A stretch of 39,691 nt of DNA, taken from contig CAMWXG010000005.1 in NCBI GenBank assembly GCA_947178155.1, forward strand, positions 1 through 39,691. The letters are read 5' to 3'. A model generated the notes under the pieces. The model had not been told where the DNA came from, did not search any database, and saw only the letters and a list, made by a program, of their open reading frames with translations. A program made the translations under genes and the position numbers. Source of the stretch: an uncultured Lachnoclostridium sp. Its GTDB lineage: Bacteria > Bacillota > Clostridia > Lachnospirales > Lachnospiraceae. Of the stretch, positions 17,804-27,690 are shown in pieces; positions within the stretch are counted from its first letter, which is position 1, and each line of letters begins with the position of its first letter.

Positions 17804-20524
17804 CTATTTTCTTTTATTAATTCTGCCTCCCCTTTTCGCAGAATTTGCTTGAACCCTATTAACATTTTTTCTCACAGCTTTGCTTCTTAATGCATTTCTA
17901 TTTTTTGGTACTGCTTTGTTCATATGTTTTCCTGCACGCGCCTCTGCATGTGGTACTGCATTTTCTGCCATTCTTTTAGCAGCCACCTTCTTTAAAAATG
18001 CAATCTGCGCCAAATGCTTCAATTCCTTTACAGCTTCAGCCTTCCTTACTCTCTCTAATGCTTTCTTATCAAGCTTTTTAGAGTATTTTTTTAGCTTTCT
18101 TTGCTTTTTGTCCTTCAAATTCTTTTTAGAAGAAGCCAAATCCTCTGTTCCAGTTGTACTTTTTTCCTTTTTCTTATACTCCTCCCGCTTAACTGTACCT
18201 TTCTTTTTTCTCTTACGCTCCCCTGACATAGCTGTACTTTTCTCTTTCTTCTTACGCTCCCCTGACTTAGCTGTACTTTTCTCTTTCTTCTTACGCTCCT
18301 CTGACTTAGCTGTACTTTTATCCTTCTCCTTAAGCTCTTCTTTCTTAAGCTCTCCCAATCTTCTGCTTCTGCCTGTCCCTACAAACTCATCTTCCTCATA
18401 TTCTGCTACTACAAAATCTACTGTTCTTGTAAGTCTGTCCACTGCTTCTACCGTAATTCTTATAGGCTCTCCAAGCTTATATAATCTGCCTGTATGCTCA
18501 CCTACCATACAATAATGCTCTTCATCAAAATAATAGTAATCACCAGGGATATTAGCAACTCTTATCATTCCTTCTACAGTATTAGGAAGCTCAACATACA
18601 TTCCCCATGTAGTGACTCCTGATATCACTCCATCAAAGCTCTGCCCAATAAATTTTTCCATGTATTCAGCCTTCTTCATCTTATCTACCTCACGCTCAGA
18701 ATCATCAGCTCGTCTTTCAAGCTGACTTGAAGCTGCTGCTACTTCAGGAAGTATTTTATTATAATGGGCTATTCTGCCCTCTGACAGCTTTCCATGTATA
18801 CTATCCTTAATAATGCGGTGTATCTGCAAATCAGGATAACGCCTTATTGGAGATGTAAAATGACAATAATACTTCATTGCAAGTCCAAAATGCCCCTCAC
18901 AGGCAACAGAATACTTAGCCTGCTTCATTGAACGAAGTGCAAGACGGCTTATAAGAGCCTCTTCCGGTTTTCCCTTTACATTATTTATAAGCTTTTGTAT
19001 CTCCTTTGGGTGTATCTCATCATTTGAGCCAGTTTTAATCGTATAACCAAAATTATTTACAAAAATACCAAGCTGCAATATTTTCTCACTGTCTGGCTCA
19101 TCGTGCACACGATATACAAATGGAAGCTCTCTCCAATAATATTCCTCTGCTACTGTACGATTTGCGGCAAGCATAAACTCTTCAATAATCCTATGTGCAT
19201 TATTTCTCTCATATTCGGTAATATCTATAGGTTTTCCCTTTTCATCAAGAACTATTTTGCTTTCAGGAAAATCAAAATCAACAGAACCTTTTTTAAATCT
19301 CTTCTCTCTAAGTATCCCGGCAAGCTCATACATCAGCTCAAACATGGGAATAAATTCTCTATACTCCTCCCTTTCATCTTCATCTTTAAGCTCTACAATC
19401 TTATTTACGCTTGTATATGACATTCTTCTGTCAACTCTAATTACTGTTTCCTCAATACTGTGGCCTATTATCTCACCAGAAGAATTAATATCCATAAGAC
19501 ATGAAAGTGCCAGCCTGTCTGTTCCTGCATTTAAAGAACAAATACCATTTGACAGTCTGTGCGGAAGCATCGGAATAACCCTGTCCACAAGATATACACT
19601 TGTGCCGCGCTTCAAAGCCTCCTTATCAAGTGGTGATTTTTCAGTAACATAATTACTCACATCTGCAATATGCACTCCTAAATGATACATATCCCCTTCT
19701 TTTGTAAGTGTTATTGCATCATCAAGGTCTTTGGCATCTTCACCATCTATCGTAACTGTCATAAGACTACGTAAATCCGTTCTGCCCACTTTCTCTTCTT
19801 CTTTAACCTCATCACCTATACCTTCTGCCTGCGCCATAACCTCATTTGGATATTCCTCTGGAAGTCCATATGCCTTAATAACAGACAATATATCTACACC
19901 AGGATCATTTACATGCCCTATTATCTCAATAATACGCCCCTCCGGATTTCTACCAGAATTTCCATAATCAGTAATTTCAACAACCACCTTATGACCTGTC
20001 ACTGCGCCCTTGCTGTCAGACTTTGCAATATATATATCCTTTCCGAATTTCTGATTATCAGGCACAACAAATCCAAAACTCTTACTTTTAGAATAAGTTC
20101 CAACCAATATATCTACACCGCGTTCAAGAATAGCCGTAACAACACCTTCACGCCGCCTTCCACGCTGATGACGGTCAAGCGCCACCTGAACAGTATCACC
20201 ATCTATAGCTCCCCTTGTGCCATGTGATGATATAAAAATATCCTCGTCTTCACCCTCAACTCTTACAAAACCAAAACCTTTCTGTGTCCCCATAAATTTA
20301 CCGGTCTTAACATTTTCTGGCATAAGCTTAATCTTTCCCTTTAAATCAATCTGCAGCTTCCCTTCGCCAGACAATTCCTCTATAACCTTGCGAAAATCCT
20401 TTTTTTGCTTTGAAGGAACCTGTAAGACCGCCCCCATCTCCTTAAGAGACATGGGCTTATACGATTTTGAAGACATAAACTCCATAATCATCTTTTTTTT
20501 GCTGTCTAATTCTTCCCTTGTCAT
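17804..20524 (-). CDS. rnr: Ribonuclease R with long Lys-rich C-terminal tail
   Basis: TIDGEDAKDLDDAITL, GVHIADVSNYV, SPIRRYPDLQIHR; C-terminal S1 domain (GVISGVTTWGMYVELPNTVEGMI). ATG 20524 with GGGGG RBS. Confidence 0.96.
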   Translation of the reverse strand: MTREELDSKKKMIMEFMSSKSYKPMSLKEMGAVLQVPSKQKKDFRKVIEELSGEGKLQIDLKGKIKLMPENVKTGKFMGTQKGFGFVRVEGEDEDIFISSHGTRGAIDGDTVQVALDRHQRGRRREGVVTAILERGVDILVGTYSKSKSFGFVVPDNQKFGKDIYIAKSDSKGAVTGHKVVVEITDYGNSGRNPEGRIIEIIGHVNDPGVDILSVIKAYGLPEEYPNEVMAQAEGIGDEVKEEEKVGRTDLRSLMTVTIDGEDAKDLDDAITLTKEGDMYHLGVHIADVSNYVTEKSPLDKEALKRGTSVYLVDRVIPMLPHRLSNGICSLNAGTDRLALSCLMDINSSGEIIGHSIEETVIRVDRRMSYTSVNKIVELKDEDEREEYREFIPMFELMYELAGILREKRFKKGSVDFDFPESKIVLDEKGKPIDITEYERNNAHRIIEEFMLAANRTVAEEYYWRELPFVYRVHDEPDSEKILQLGIFVNNFGYTIKTGSNDEIHPKEIQKLINNVKGKPEEALISRLALRSMKQAKYSVACEGHFGLAMKYYCHFTSPIRRYPDLQIHRIIKDSIHGKLSEGRIAHYNKILPEVAAASSQLERRADDSEREVDKMKKAEYMEKFIGQSFDGVISGVTTWGMYVELPNTVEGMIRVANIPGDYYYFDEEHYCMVGEHTGRLYKLGEPIRITVEAVDRLTRTVDFVVAEYEEDEFVGTGRSRRLGELKKEELKEKDKSTAKSEERKKKEKSTAKSGERKKKEKSTAMSGERKRKKKGTVKREEYKKKEKSTTGTEDLASSKKNLKDKKQRKLKKYSKKLDKKALERVRKAEAVKELKHLAQIAFLKKVAAKRMAENAVPHAEARAGKHMNKAVPKNRNALRSKAVRKNVNRVQANSAKRGGRINKRK
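18153..18340. repeat. 39-bp tandem repeat (about five copies) inside rnr, 13-aa unit ~KSEERKKKEKSTA
   Basis: GYTGTAC-type unit starts at 18153, 18192, 18231, 18270 and 18309, exactly 39 bp apart. Confidence 0.9.
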
Positions 20525-20639
20525 TATAGACACCCCCTTTAAAACGATGCTTGTATAATACGAATTATACCATATAATACAGTAAAAGCACAACGACTAT
20601 GCGCTGCGCTTTTATTTTTAATGATATAGTATATAATAT

Positions 20640-20888
20640 CTATGAAAAAATACTAAGATTAAGTATAACTGAAAGTAGTATAAATAATGCTGCAAGCACT
20701 CTTGTAGCAACAATAAGCTTGCCTTCCATTGAACGGCCTTTATTCTTACCCCAATATGTTTCAGCAGCACCGCTTATCGCACCTGTAAGCCCAGCCTGCT
20801 TGCCTTCCTGCATAAGTACAATAACTGCAAGCATAACAGATACAATAATGTATACTATTAACAAAATACCATGAATCATCTTAATCAT
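20640..20888 (-). CDS. secG: Preprotein translocase subunit SecG
   Basis: MIKMIHGILLIVYIIVSVMLAVIVLMQEGKQAGLTGAISGAAETYWGKNKGRSMEGKL...; GGAGG before ATG 20888; upstream of rnr-smpB. Confidence 0.93.
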   Translation of the reverse strand: MIKMIHGILLIVYIIVSVMLAVIVLMQEGKQAGLTGAISGAAETYWGKNKGRSMEGKLIVATRVLAALFILLSVILNLSIFS

Positions 20889-20989
20889 AATACATATCCT
20901 CCATTCTAAATGTAACACCTGAACAACATACCATAAAAGTATATCACACCATACATGCCATTTCAAGTATTTTATTCAGAAATCATATC

Positions 20990-22726
20990 TTACAGTTTAA
21001 TAAACCTTTCTGCTTCTTCTGTAAGATTTCCTGCAACCTGCCTATTGTCATTCATTGCATCTGCAATCTCACTAATATCCTTAACCAAATCAGAGGTATT
21101 CTCTGCAACATTTGCAGTTCCATCTGCGCTCTCTTCTACTGTAGTATTAATACCATCAATAGCCTCTGTAATATTGCCCATAAACTGCTTTAAGTTAGTA
21201 GCCATATCATTAAACCTTGTAACAATCTCATTTACATGGATAGCATCTTTATTATACTGCTGACCTGCACTTACAAATCCCTCATAATCCGGAAGAATAT
21301 TTTCATTAATATAATTTACAACCGAATTAGCATTTTCAATTAACTCACCAACAGCCTGAACTACCATGTTATTTATTGACTGAATATTATTAGCAGCCTC
21401 TCTGCTGGAATTTGCAAGCTGACTTATTTCATCTGCTACAACAGCAAATCCGCGTCCCGCTTCACCAGCTCTTGCAGCCTCTATAGATGCATTTAAAGCC
21501 AAAAGTGTTGTCTGACTTGAAATGCTTAAAATCTCATTAGTCAGGTCATTTACACGTTCTACATTCTTACTGCTCTCTATTGCCTGTTTTAATCTATCAA
21601 TAATTCCATTAACTACATTGCTTGTATTTTGTCTGTTATCAACTGCTCCCCGCTCTAAATTCTCTGCACGTTCTCTCATTCCAGAAGCATAATCATACAA
21701 TCCCTGCGACTCATCTGACAATTCTATAATATTTTCGTCCACAACATCTACATTTCCCTTAATACTTGTCAAAGTAGAAGAAATTTCCTGCATAGAAGCA
21801 GATAACTCCTCCATAACAGAAGAAATATTGTAAGAATTATCATTTGCTGTTGACACTTTGTCTGATACCAGCTTTACAATATGTCCAAGCTGACCAGAAC
21901 TTGAATTTATCTGTCCCATAATACCCTGTAACGTTTCAATGAAAGTATTGATACCGGCAGCCAGAGTTCCAATCTCATCTGTGCAGAAACACTGCACACG
22001 TTTAGTCAAATCACCCTGTCCTTCATCAATAGTGGCAATAACATCCCTAAGCTGCTTATTAATGTTAATCAGTCTCTTACATGCCCATTTCCATGAAACC
22101 CATACTACAAAACAAAAAATAAGGATACCAAGCACAAGCAGTATAACAATTATCCTAACTACACTTTTATATACCTTACTCTGATAAGCAACAGCAATAT
22201 CCATATCAGATTTATTCATGGTACGCATTTCTGTCAATTCTTCTGTAAGTGCAGTACCTGCTTCTTTCAAATCTACATTTGCAAGTGCAGTTGCTGCTCC
22301 ATTATTATTTTCCCTGCTATAATTAAGAATCTTATCATAAATTTCAAGATAGCTTGCATAGTCATTCTTAAACTGATTAAATTTTTCTTTAGCTGCATCA
22401 GAATCAAGCAAACTTTCAAACTCATCACAAAGGCTACTAATCTCTGCTTTCAAAGTATCAGCTTCATCCTCAAGAGATGTTTGCAAAGTATCATTGTCTG
22501 CTATAATATGCGCAAACGCTACACGACGCAGTCTCTGATAATCAGCTGAAACATCACCAAGCTGCTCAATTTTTACAGCATAATTTCCTGAAATCGCCTC
22601 ACTTGCTTCCATAATCTGATTAGCACTTTGAATACTCATACCTGCAAGAGCAACTAATAAACACCCCAAAAGTGCAACAGGAACCAAAATTTTATACCTG
22701 ATACTCAGATTTTTAAAAAACATCAT
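20990..22726 (-). CDS. Methyl-accepting chemotaxis protein
   Basis: Two TM segments, HAMP-like region, and signalling hairpin [51 protein letters not shown]. Confidence 0.95.
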   Translation of the reverse strand: MMFFKNLSIRYKILVPVALLGCLLVALAGMSIQSANQIMEASEAISGNYAVKIEQLGDVSADYQRLRRVAFAHIIADNDTLQTSLEDEADTLKAEISSLCDEFESLLDSDAAKEKFNQFKNDYASYLEIYDKILNYSRENNNGAATALANVDLKEAGTALTEELTEMRTMNKSDMDIAVAYQSKVYKSVVRIIVILLVLGILIFCFVVWVSWKWACKRLININKQLRDVIATIDEGQGDLTKRVQCFCTDEIGTLAAGINTFIETLQGIMGQINSSSGQLGHIVKLVSDKVSTANDNSYNISSVMEELSASMQEISSTLTSIKGNVDVVDENIIELSDESQGLYDYASGMRERAENLERGAVDNRQNTSNVVNGIIDRLKQAIESSKNVERVNDLTNEILSISSQTTLLALNASIEAARAGEAGRGFAVVADEISQLANSSREAANNIQSINNMVVQAVGELIENANSVVNYINENILPDYEGFVSAGQQYNKDAIHVNEIVTRFNDMATNLKQFMGNITEAIDGINTTVEESADGTANVAENTSDLVKDISEIADAMNDNRQVAGNLTEEAERFIKL

Positions 22727-22814
22727 TATTTTTTCCTCCTATAATATGTATTTTTTATTTTTCATACCTTTTATTTAAGAAACTATTCTGCTATGTACCT
22801 ATTATATACACTAT

Positions 22815-23450
22815 CTATAGTTGCTTCCCTGTATCTTCATCAGGAATTTTTTTTACTAAAGGAATCAACATCCCTCCTATGGAGTTGCCTATAGTAACAA
22901 CTACAACTACTAAAAATGCTTTTCCTGACCATAATCCTGCAACTGAGAAATAGAACATATCAGCAATACAGTGTTCAAAACCACATAAAATAAATACTGC
23001 TACTCCCATAAACAGAATAATTGGATTGTTTACAGCTCTATAACCATCTACTGCTATAAACATCAATAATCCGCAAAAAATCCCCAGCAAAAACAAGCTG
23101 GATACCCTATCATCAAGCTTTGTCTGGCACAGTTGTGCTGCTTTTTGTGAAATTTCGGAAATCCTTGTCTCTCTCATTGCTACTGCCGCCAGAAAAGTTC
23201 CAAGAAAATTTCCTATCCAGATAACTGCCAGTTCAAAACAATATGGAAGCTGCTCATTTACCAGATAACCTATCCTTCCAGTATAAAGCTTGAGACCATG
23301 AACACAAATAGCGTATAAACCCACTGTAAATAACAATGCACCTATCACCTTATTTTCCATAGAAAGATAAACACATCCTCCAATACCAATAGTCACACCA
23401 GCCAATACTGCCAACAACAAAACCTTAATCTGTTTTTGTATTTGTCCCAT
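22815..23450 (-). CDS. Formate/nitrite transporter (FNT) family protein
   Basis: 211 aa polytopic protein; CGFEHCIADMFYFSVAGLW and GNFLGTFLAAVAMRE match the FNT pattern. Confidence 0.85.
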   Translation of the reverse strand: MGQIQKQIKVLLLAVLAGVTIGIGGCVYLSMENKVIGALLFTVGLYAICVHGLKLYTGRIGYLVNEQLPYCFELAVIWIGNFLGTFLAAVAMRETRISEISQKAAQLCQTKLDDRVSSLFLLGIFCGLLMFIAVDGYRAVNNPIILFMGVAVFILCGFEHCIADMFYFSVAGLWSGKAFLVVVVVTIGNSIGGMLIPLVKKIPDEDTGKQL

Positions 23451-23681
23451 AATTCTTCTTTATATTCCCCCCTCCTCTCCTTTAATTAAACCCTTTGTTT
23501 TACAGAAAAGAGTCTTTATACGGCATACACACGCTCTATATATTGCTATTTTACCATAAGAAAATAACAATGTCAAAATTGTTACCATTCATAACTGCGC
23601 TACTCATAGAAAATCTTATTGGTAATGAAGTGAACAGTAAAAAAATAGCAACTTGAAATTTAATTGTTTTTACAAAAAGTC

Positions 23682-23739
23682 TTGACAAAAATGCCCTGTA
23701 TGATATAATTCAATCAAACATATGAACAAATGCTCATAT
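23682..23739 (+). promoter_or_regulatory. Sigma-A promoter with overlapping ArsR/SmtB-type operator for the metal-efflux operon
   Basis: TTGACA (23682-23687), 16 bp, TATAAT (23704-23709), then inverted repeat ATATGAACAAATGCTCATAT (23720-23739). Confidence 0.8.
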
Positions 23740-23777
23740 AAAATTTTATTTTTATAATCTAACAGGAGGATTTTACT

Positions 23778-23996
23778 ATGAAAAAAACTTACAAAATTGA
23801 TGTTGACTGCGCTAACTGTGCTAACAAAATGGAGGATGCTGCAAAGAAAACAGCAGGTATTAAAGATGCAACTGTTAATTTTATGACACTTAAGATGAAT
23901 GTTGAATTTGAGGAAGGAAGTGACCCAAAAGCAGTTATGCAGGAAGTTCTTAAAAACTGCAAAAAGGTAGAAGACGACTGCGAAATATTCCTATAA
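23778..23996 (+). CDS. Heavy-metal-associated (HMA) domain protein
   Basis: MKKTYKIDVDCANCANKMEDAAKKTAGIKDATVNFMTLKMNVEF; CxxC in the HMA context; AGGAGG upstream. Confidence 0.92.
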   Translation: MKKTYKIDVDCANCANKMEDAAKKTAGIKDATVNFMTLKMNVEFEEGSDPKAVMQEVLKNCKKVEDDCEIFL

Positions 23997-24069
23997 TAGA
24001 TTTGCAATTTCTAATAAGTTATATTATTGAGGTTATAATAAAAAATAAATGCATGAATGGGGGATTGCT

Positions 24070-25932
24070 ATGAATAAAAAACAGAAAAATGTACTTATCA
24101 GGATTATAATTTCAACACTGCTTACTATTATATTAAGCCTTATTAAAACTTCAGAATACCTTAAATTTTTATTTATAATTCCCTACCTGCTTATTGGCTA
24201 TGACATTTTAAAGAAAGCTTTCAAGGGAATACTAAACAGACAGGTTTTTGATGAAAACTTTTTAATGGCAGTTGCCACAATTGGAGCCATAATTCTTGGT
24301 GAGTACACAGAAGGTGTTGCCGTAATGCTCTTCTATCAAATAGGTGAGCTTTTCCAGAGCTACGCTGTAGGCAAAAGCCGTAGAAATATAAGTGAACTAA
24401 TGGATATAAGACCTGACTATGCCAATATTGAAAAAGATGGAAAACTAGAGAAAGTTGATCCTGATGAAATCGAAATTGGTACTGTAATAACAGTACAACC
24501 TGGTGAAAAAATTCCTATTGACGGAATAATTGTAAATGGAAGTTCATCCCTTAATACAAGCGCCCTTACAGGAGAAAGCGTTCCTGTTGATGCAGCAGAA
24601 GGAAATGAGGTAATAAGCGGAAGCATTAATATGACCAGTCCATTAAAGATACAGACAACAAAAGAGTTTGGAGATTCAACAGTATCGAAAATACTTGACC
24701 TTGTTGAAAATGCAAGTTCCAAAAAATCCCGCTCTGAAAACTTCATAAGTAAATTTGCAAAATATTATACACCTGCTGTATGCCTTAGTGCTCTTTTTCT
24801 TGCCATACTGCCTCCAATTGCATTTTTAATTTTCGGAAATTCTCCCGAATGGAATATTTGGATTTACAGAGCGCTTACATTTCTTGTAATAAGTTGTCCA
24901 TGTGCTCTCGTTATCAGCATACCGCTTGGCTTTTTTGCCGGAATAGGAGGCGCCAGCAAAGAAGGTATACTTGTAAAAGGCTCTAATTATCTTGAGACAC
25001 TTGCAAATACAAAATATGTTGTATTTGATAAGACAGGTACAATGACTATGGGAGTATTTGAAGTCAGTGGAATACACCATACGGAGCTTGAACAGGAAAA
25101 AATTTTAGAGTTTGCAGCCCATGCAGAAAGTTTTTCTACACATCCTATAAGTAAAAGTCTTAAAAAAGCTTATGGAAAGGAAATTGATAATAAAAGAGTA
25201 AGCGATATCGAAGAAATAAGCGGCGAAGGTGTACTTGCCAAAGTTGATGGAATAAATGTTACTATTGGCAACAGCAAATTAATGAAACGCTTTGGGATTA
25301 AATATCATGACTGCCACTGTGTAGGTACTATTGTCCATATGGCAATAGATGGACAATATTCGGGACATATACTTATTTCTGATATAATAAAACCAAATGC
25401 TAAAGAAGCTATTGCAAAACTAAAAAATATTGGTATCAAAAAAACTGTTATGCTTACAGGAGACGGTAAAAAAACTGCTGACAGCGTAGCAGCGGAACTA
25501 TCAATAGATGAAGTATATAGTGAACTTCTCCCAGCTGGCAAAGTAGAGCTTGTAGAAAAGCTCCTGTCGCAAAAAGCGCAAAAAGAAACACTTGCATTTG
25601 TAGGAGATGGTATCAATGATGCACCTGTACTTTCAAGAGCTGACATAGGAATAGCTATGGGCGCACTTGGCTCTGATGCCGCCATTGAAGCAGCAGATAT
25701 TGTCCTTATGGACGATAGTCCGCTTAAAATTTCTAAAGCAATAAAAATTGCAAGAAAATGTATGCGTATAATTTATGAAAATATATATTTTGCAATAGGT
25801 ATAAAAATTATATGTCTTGCGCTTGGCGCAGCAGGTATAGCAAATATGTGGCTTGCAATATTTGCAGATGTAGGAGTAATGGTGCTTGCAGTATTAAATG
25901 CCATAAGAACACTATTTGTAAAAAATCTTTAA
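24070..25932 (+). CDS. Heavy-metal P1B-type ATPase (Zn/Cd/Co-type CPC), lacking a fused HMA domain
   Basis: SCPCALVIS, DKTGTMT, LTGES and GDGINDAPVL motifs; ATG 24070 with GGGGG RBS. Confidence 0.95.
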   Translation: MNKKQKNVLIRIIISTLLTIILSLIKTSEYLKFLFIIPYLLIGYDILKKAFKGILNRQVFDENFLMAVATIGAIILGEYTEGVAVMLFYQIGELFQSYAVGKSRRNISELMDIRPDYANIEKDGKLEKVDPDEIEIGTVITVQPGEKIPIDGIIVNGSSSLNTSALTGESVPVDAAEGNEVISGSINMTSPLKIQTTKEFGDSTVSKILDLVENASSKKSRSENFISKFAKYYTPAVCLSALFLAILPPIAFLIFGNSPEWNIWIYRALTFLVISCPCALVISIPLGFFAGIGGASKEGILVKGSNYLETLANTKYVVFDKTGTMTMGVFEVSGIHHTELEQEKILEFAAHAESFSTHPISKSLKKAYGKEIDNKRVSDIEEISGEGVLAKVDGINVTIGNSKLMKRFGIKYHDCHCVGTIVHMAIDGQYSGHILISDIIKPNAKEAIAKLKNIGIKKTVMLTGDGKKTADSVAAELSIDEVYSELLPAGKVELVEKLLSQKAQKETLAFVGDGINDAPVLSRADIGIAMGALGSDAAIEAADIVLMDDSPLKISKAIKIARKCMRIIYENIYFAIGIKIICLALGAAGIANMWLAIFADVGVMVLAVLNAIRTLFVKNL

Positions 25933-25939
25933 TATTATG

Positions 25940-25976
25940 CTCACAGTCAAAAAAATTAAAACTTTTTGATTGTGAG
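25940..25976. terminator. Imperfect hairpin between the P-type ATPase and arsR genes
   Basis: CTCACAGTCAAAAAA ... CTTTTTGATTGTGAG inverted repeat. Confidence 0.5.
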
Positions 25977-26023
25977 TATAAAAGTACTTGAGCATTTAAA
26001 ACATAGAAAGATGAGGTATAATT

Positions 26024-26401
26024 ATGAACGATTTTGAAATAGAATGCTGTGATACAACAGAAGTTCACAAAGACCTTTTGGAAATTGTCACAAAAACAAT
26101 GCCACAGGAAAATGAACTTTATGATTTGGCAGAACTCTTTAAAGTGTTTGGTGATTCTACAAGAATACGTATACTTTTTGTACTTTTTGAAGCAGAAGTA
26201 TGTGTATGTGACCTTGCGGAAGCGCTTAACATGACGCAATCCGCAATTTCACATCAGCTAAAAATATTAAAGCAAAATAAACTCGTTAAAAACAGGCGCG
26301 AAGGCAAGTCCATATTTTACTCACTTGCTGATAATCATGTAAAAACAATTATTGCTCAGGGTATGGAACATATCAGAGAAGAAAAAATCATAACCCCATA
26401 A
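26024..26401 (+). CDS. ArsR/SmtB-family metal-responsive repressor (CadC/CzrA-like)
   Basis: Winged HTH LFKVFGDSTRIRILFVLFEAEVCVCDLAEALNMTQSAISHQLKILKQNKLVKNRREGKSIFYSL, with a CVCDL metal-site motif. Confidence 0.95.
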   Translation: MNDFEIECCDTTEVHKDLLEIVTKTMPQENELYDLAELFKVFGDSTRIRILFVLFEAEVCVCDLAEALNMTQSAISHQLKILKQNKLVKNRREGKSIFYSLADNHVKTIIAQGMEHIREEKIITP

Positions 26402-27632
26402 GCGGAAGAACTTCATCTAATCCATTTTCTACTGCAATTTCTACAGGTGTAACTTTTTTCTCATTTGCCACATTATAATCTGCACCTTTTTTAATAAGAA
26501 TTCTTGCTACCTCACCTCTTCTTTCCATAAGTGCTAAATGAAGAGGTGTATTTCCATATTTATTTCTGGCATTCACATCTGCCCCTGCATTAATTAACAT
26601 TTTCATTGTTTCTTTATAACAGTGCTTATCTGCCTGAAGAATCAATGCAGTATTTCCATCATCATCTGCATGATTTACATCTGCTCCTTTTTCAATAAAA
26701 ACAGGTGTAACTACATTGGCTTCATTTATTCCAAGATTCTGGGCAAGAATAAGCGGAGTTCTTCCATTTTTACCTGCTATGTCTATATTTTTAAGAGCCT
26801 TTAACATCTTCGCCCTATCTTCTTCCTCAATTTTCTTAAATCTTACTTTGACAGAAACTGCTATATGAGCAGCCGTCTCATCCTCGACATTTTTTATAGT
26901 ATCATCTGCCCCTGCATCCATAAGCATCTGTACTATTTTAGGAAAACCATATGCACAGGCAGTATGTAAAAGTGTTGTTCCTGCTACATTTGGCTGATCC
27001 TCTGTTATATTTACATCAATTCCTTCATTTATCATAGCCTCAACCATTTCAAAATGATTATTCTTAATAGCAGCATGAACAGCAGAAGTTCCCTGCATAT
27101 TAAGAGCCTCCATAGAATCTGTACTGAAAAACTTCATTGCCTTTGCAAACTCTTCTTCAGGATCCTCTCTGCCAAAAGATATCATTCTATTCCTGTCTGC
27201 CAATATGTATACAGGCGTCTTTCCTTTAATCAATGCCTCATTTAAATCCACACCAAGCTGTGACATTTTCTTAACTACTTCTAAACTAAATGCCCATTTT
27301 AGAATATAATCTCTAAAATTTGTCATTTCATGCTGATAATATCTTGGCTCTGTAAAACTGATACCTGTCTCTTCAAACAATTCCAAAGCATCTGCATCTT
27401 TATCATTTTTCAAAACATGGTCTATAACCTTAAAAACATATTCCACCTCATCATCGTCATCCTGGTCTACCATAGACATAAGCATTTTCAAAAGTTTATT
27501 GGCAAGATCAATATTTTCTTTTTCACCATAAGAAGTAAAAGCAAGATTCTCTATTAAAAATGCTAATTCTTTTAAAGGTAGCTTCTTCTCTCCTGAAAGT
27601 ATCGCTTTTGCATCTTCTACAAACTTATTCAT
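26388..27632 (-). CDS. Ankyrin repeat protein
   Basis: Multiple ANK repeats, e.g. DDDGNTALILQADKHCYKETMKMLINAGADVNARNKYGNTPLHLALMERRGEVARILIKKGADYNV. Confidence 0.92.
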   Translation of the reverse strand: MNKFVEDAKAILSGEKKLPLKELAFLIENLAFTSYGEKENIDLANKLLKMLMSMVDQDDDDEVEYVFKVIDHVLKNDKDADALELFEETGISFTEPRYYQHEMTNFRDYILKWAFSLEVVKKMSQLGVDLNEALIKGKTPVYILADRNRMISFGREDPEEEFAKAMKFFSTDSMEALNMQGTSAVHAAIKNNHFEMVEAMINEGIDVNITEDQPNVAGTTLLHTACAYGFPKIVQMLMDAGADDTIKNVEDETAAHIAVSVKVRFKKIEEEDRAKMLKALKNIDIAGKNGRTPLILAQNLGINEANVVTPVFIEKGADVNHADDDGNTALILQADKHCYKETMKMLINAGADVNARNKYGNTPLHLALMERRGEVARILIKKGADYNVANEKKVTPVEIAVENGLDEVLPLMGL

Positions 27633-27690
27633 TATATTTATACCCTCGTCTTTCTTAATTTTAAATTCCGTCTAAATCATCATAAACACT

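Noticed and set aside
17880-18515. Plus-strand 211-aa Ser/Phe-rich ORF
   Set aside because: Antisense shadow of the RNase R Lys-rich tandem-repeat tail.
24417-24746. Minus-strand ORFs inside the P-type ATPase (24417-24746, 24826-25080, 25305-25685)
   Set aside because: Antisense shadows of a strongly conserved coding frame.
25808-26239. Minus-strand 143-aa ORF across the ATPase end and arsR
   Set aside because: Overlaps two clearly coding genes on the other strand; no coherent protein features.
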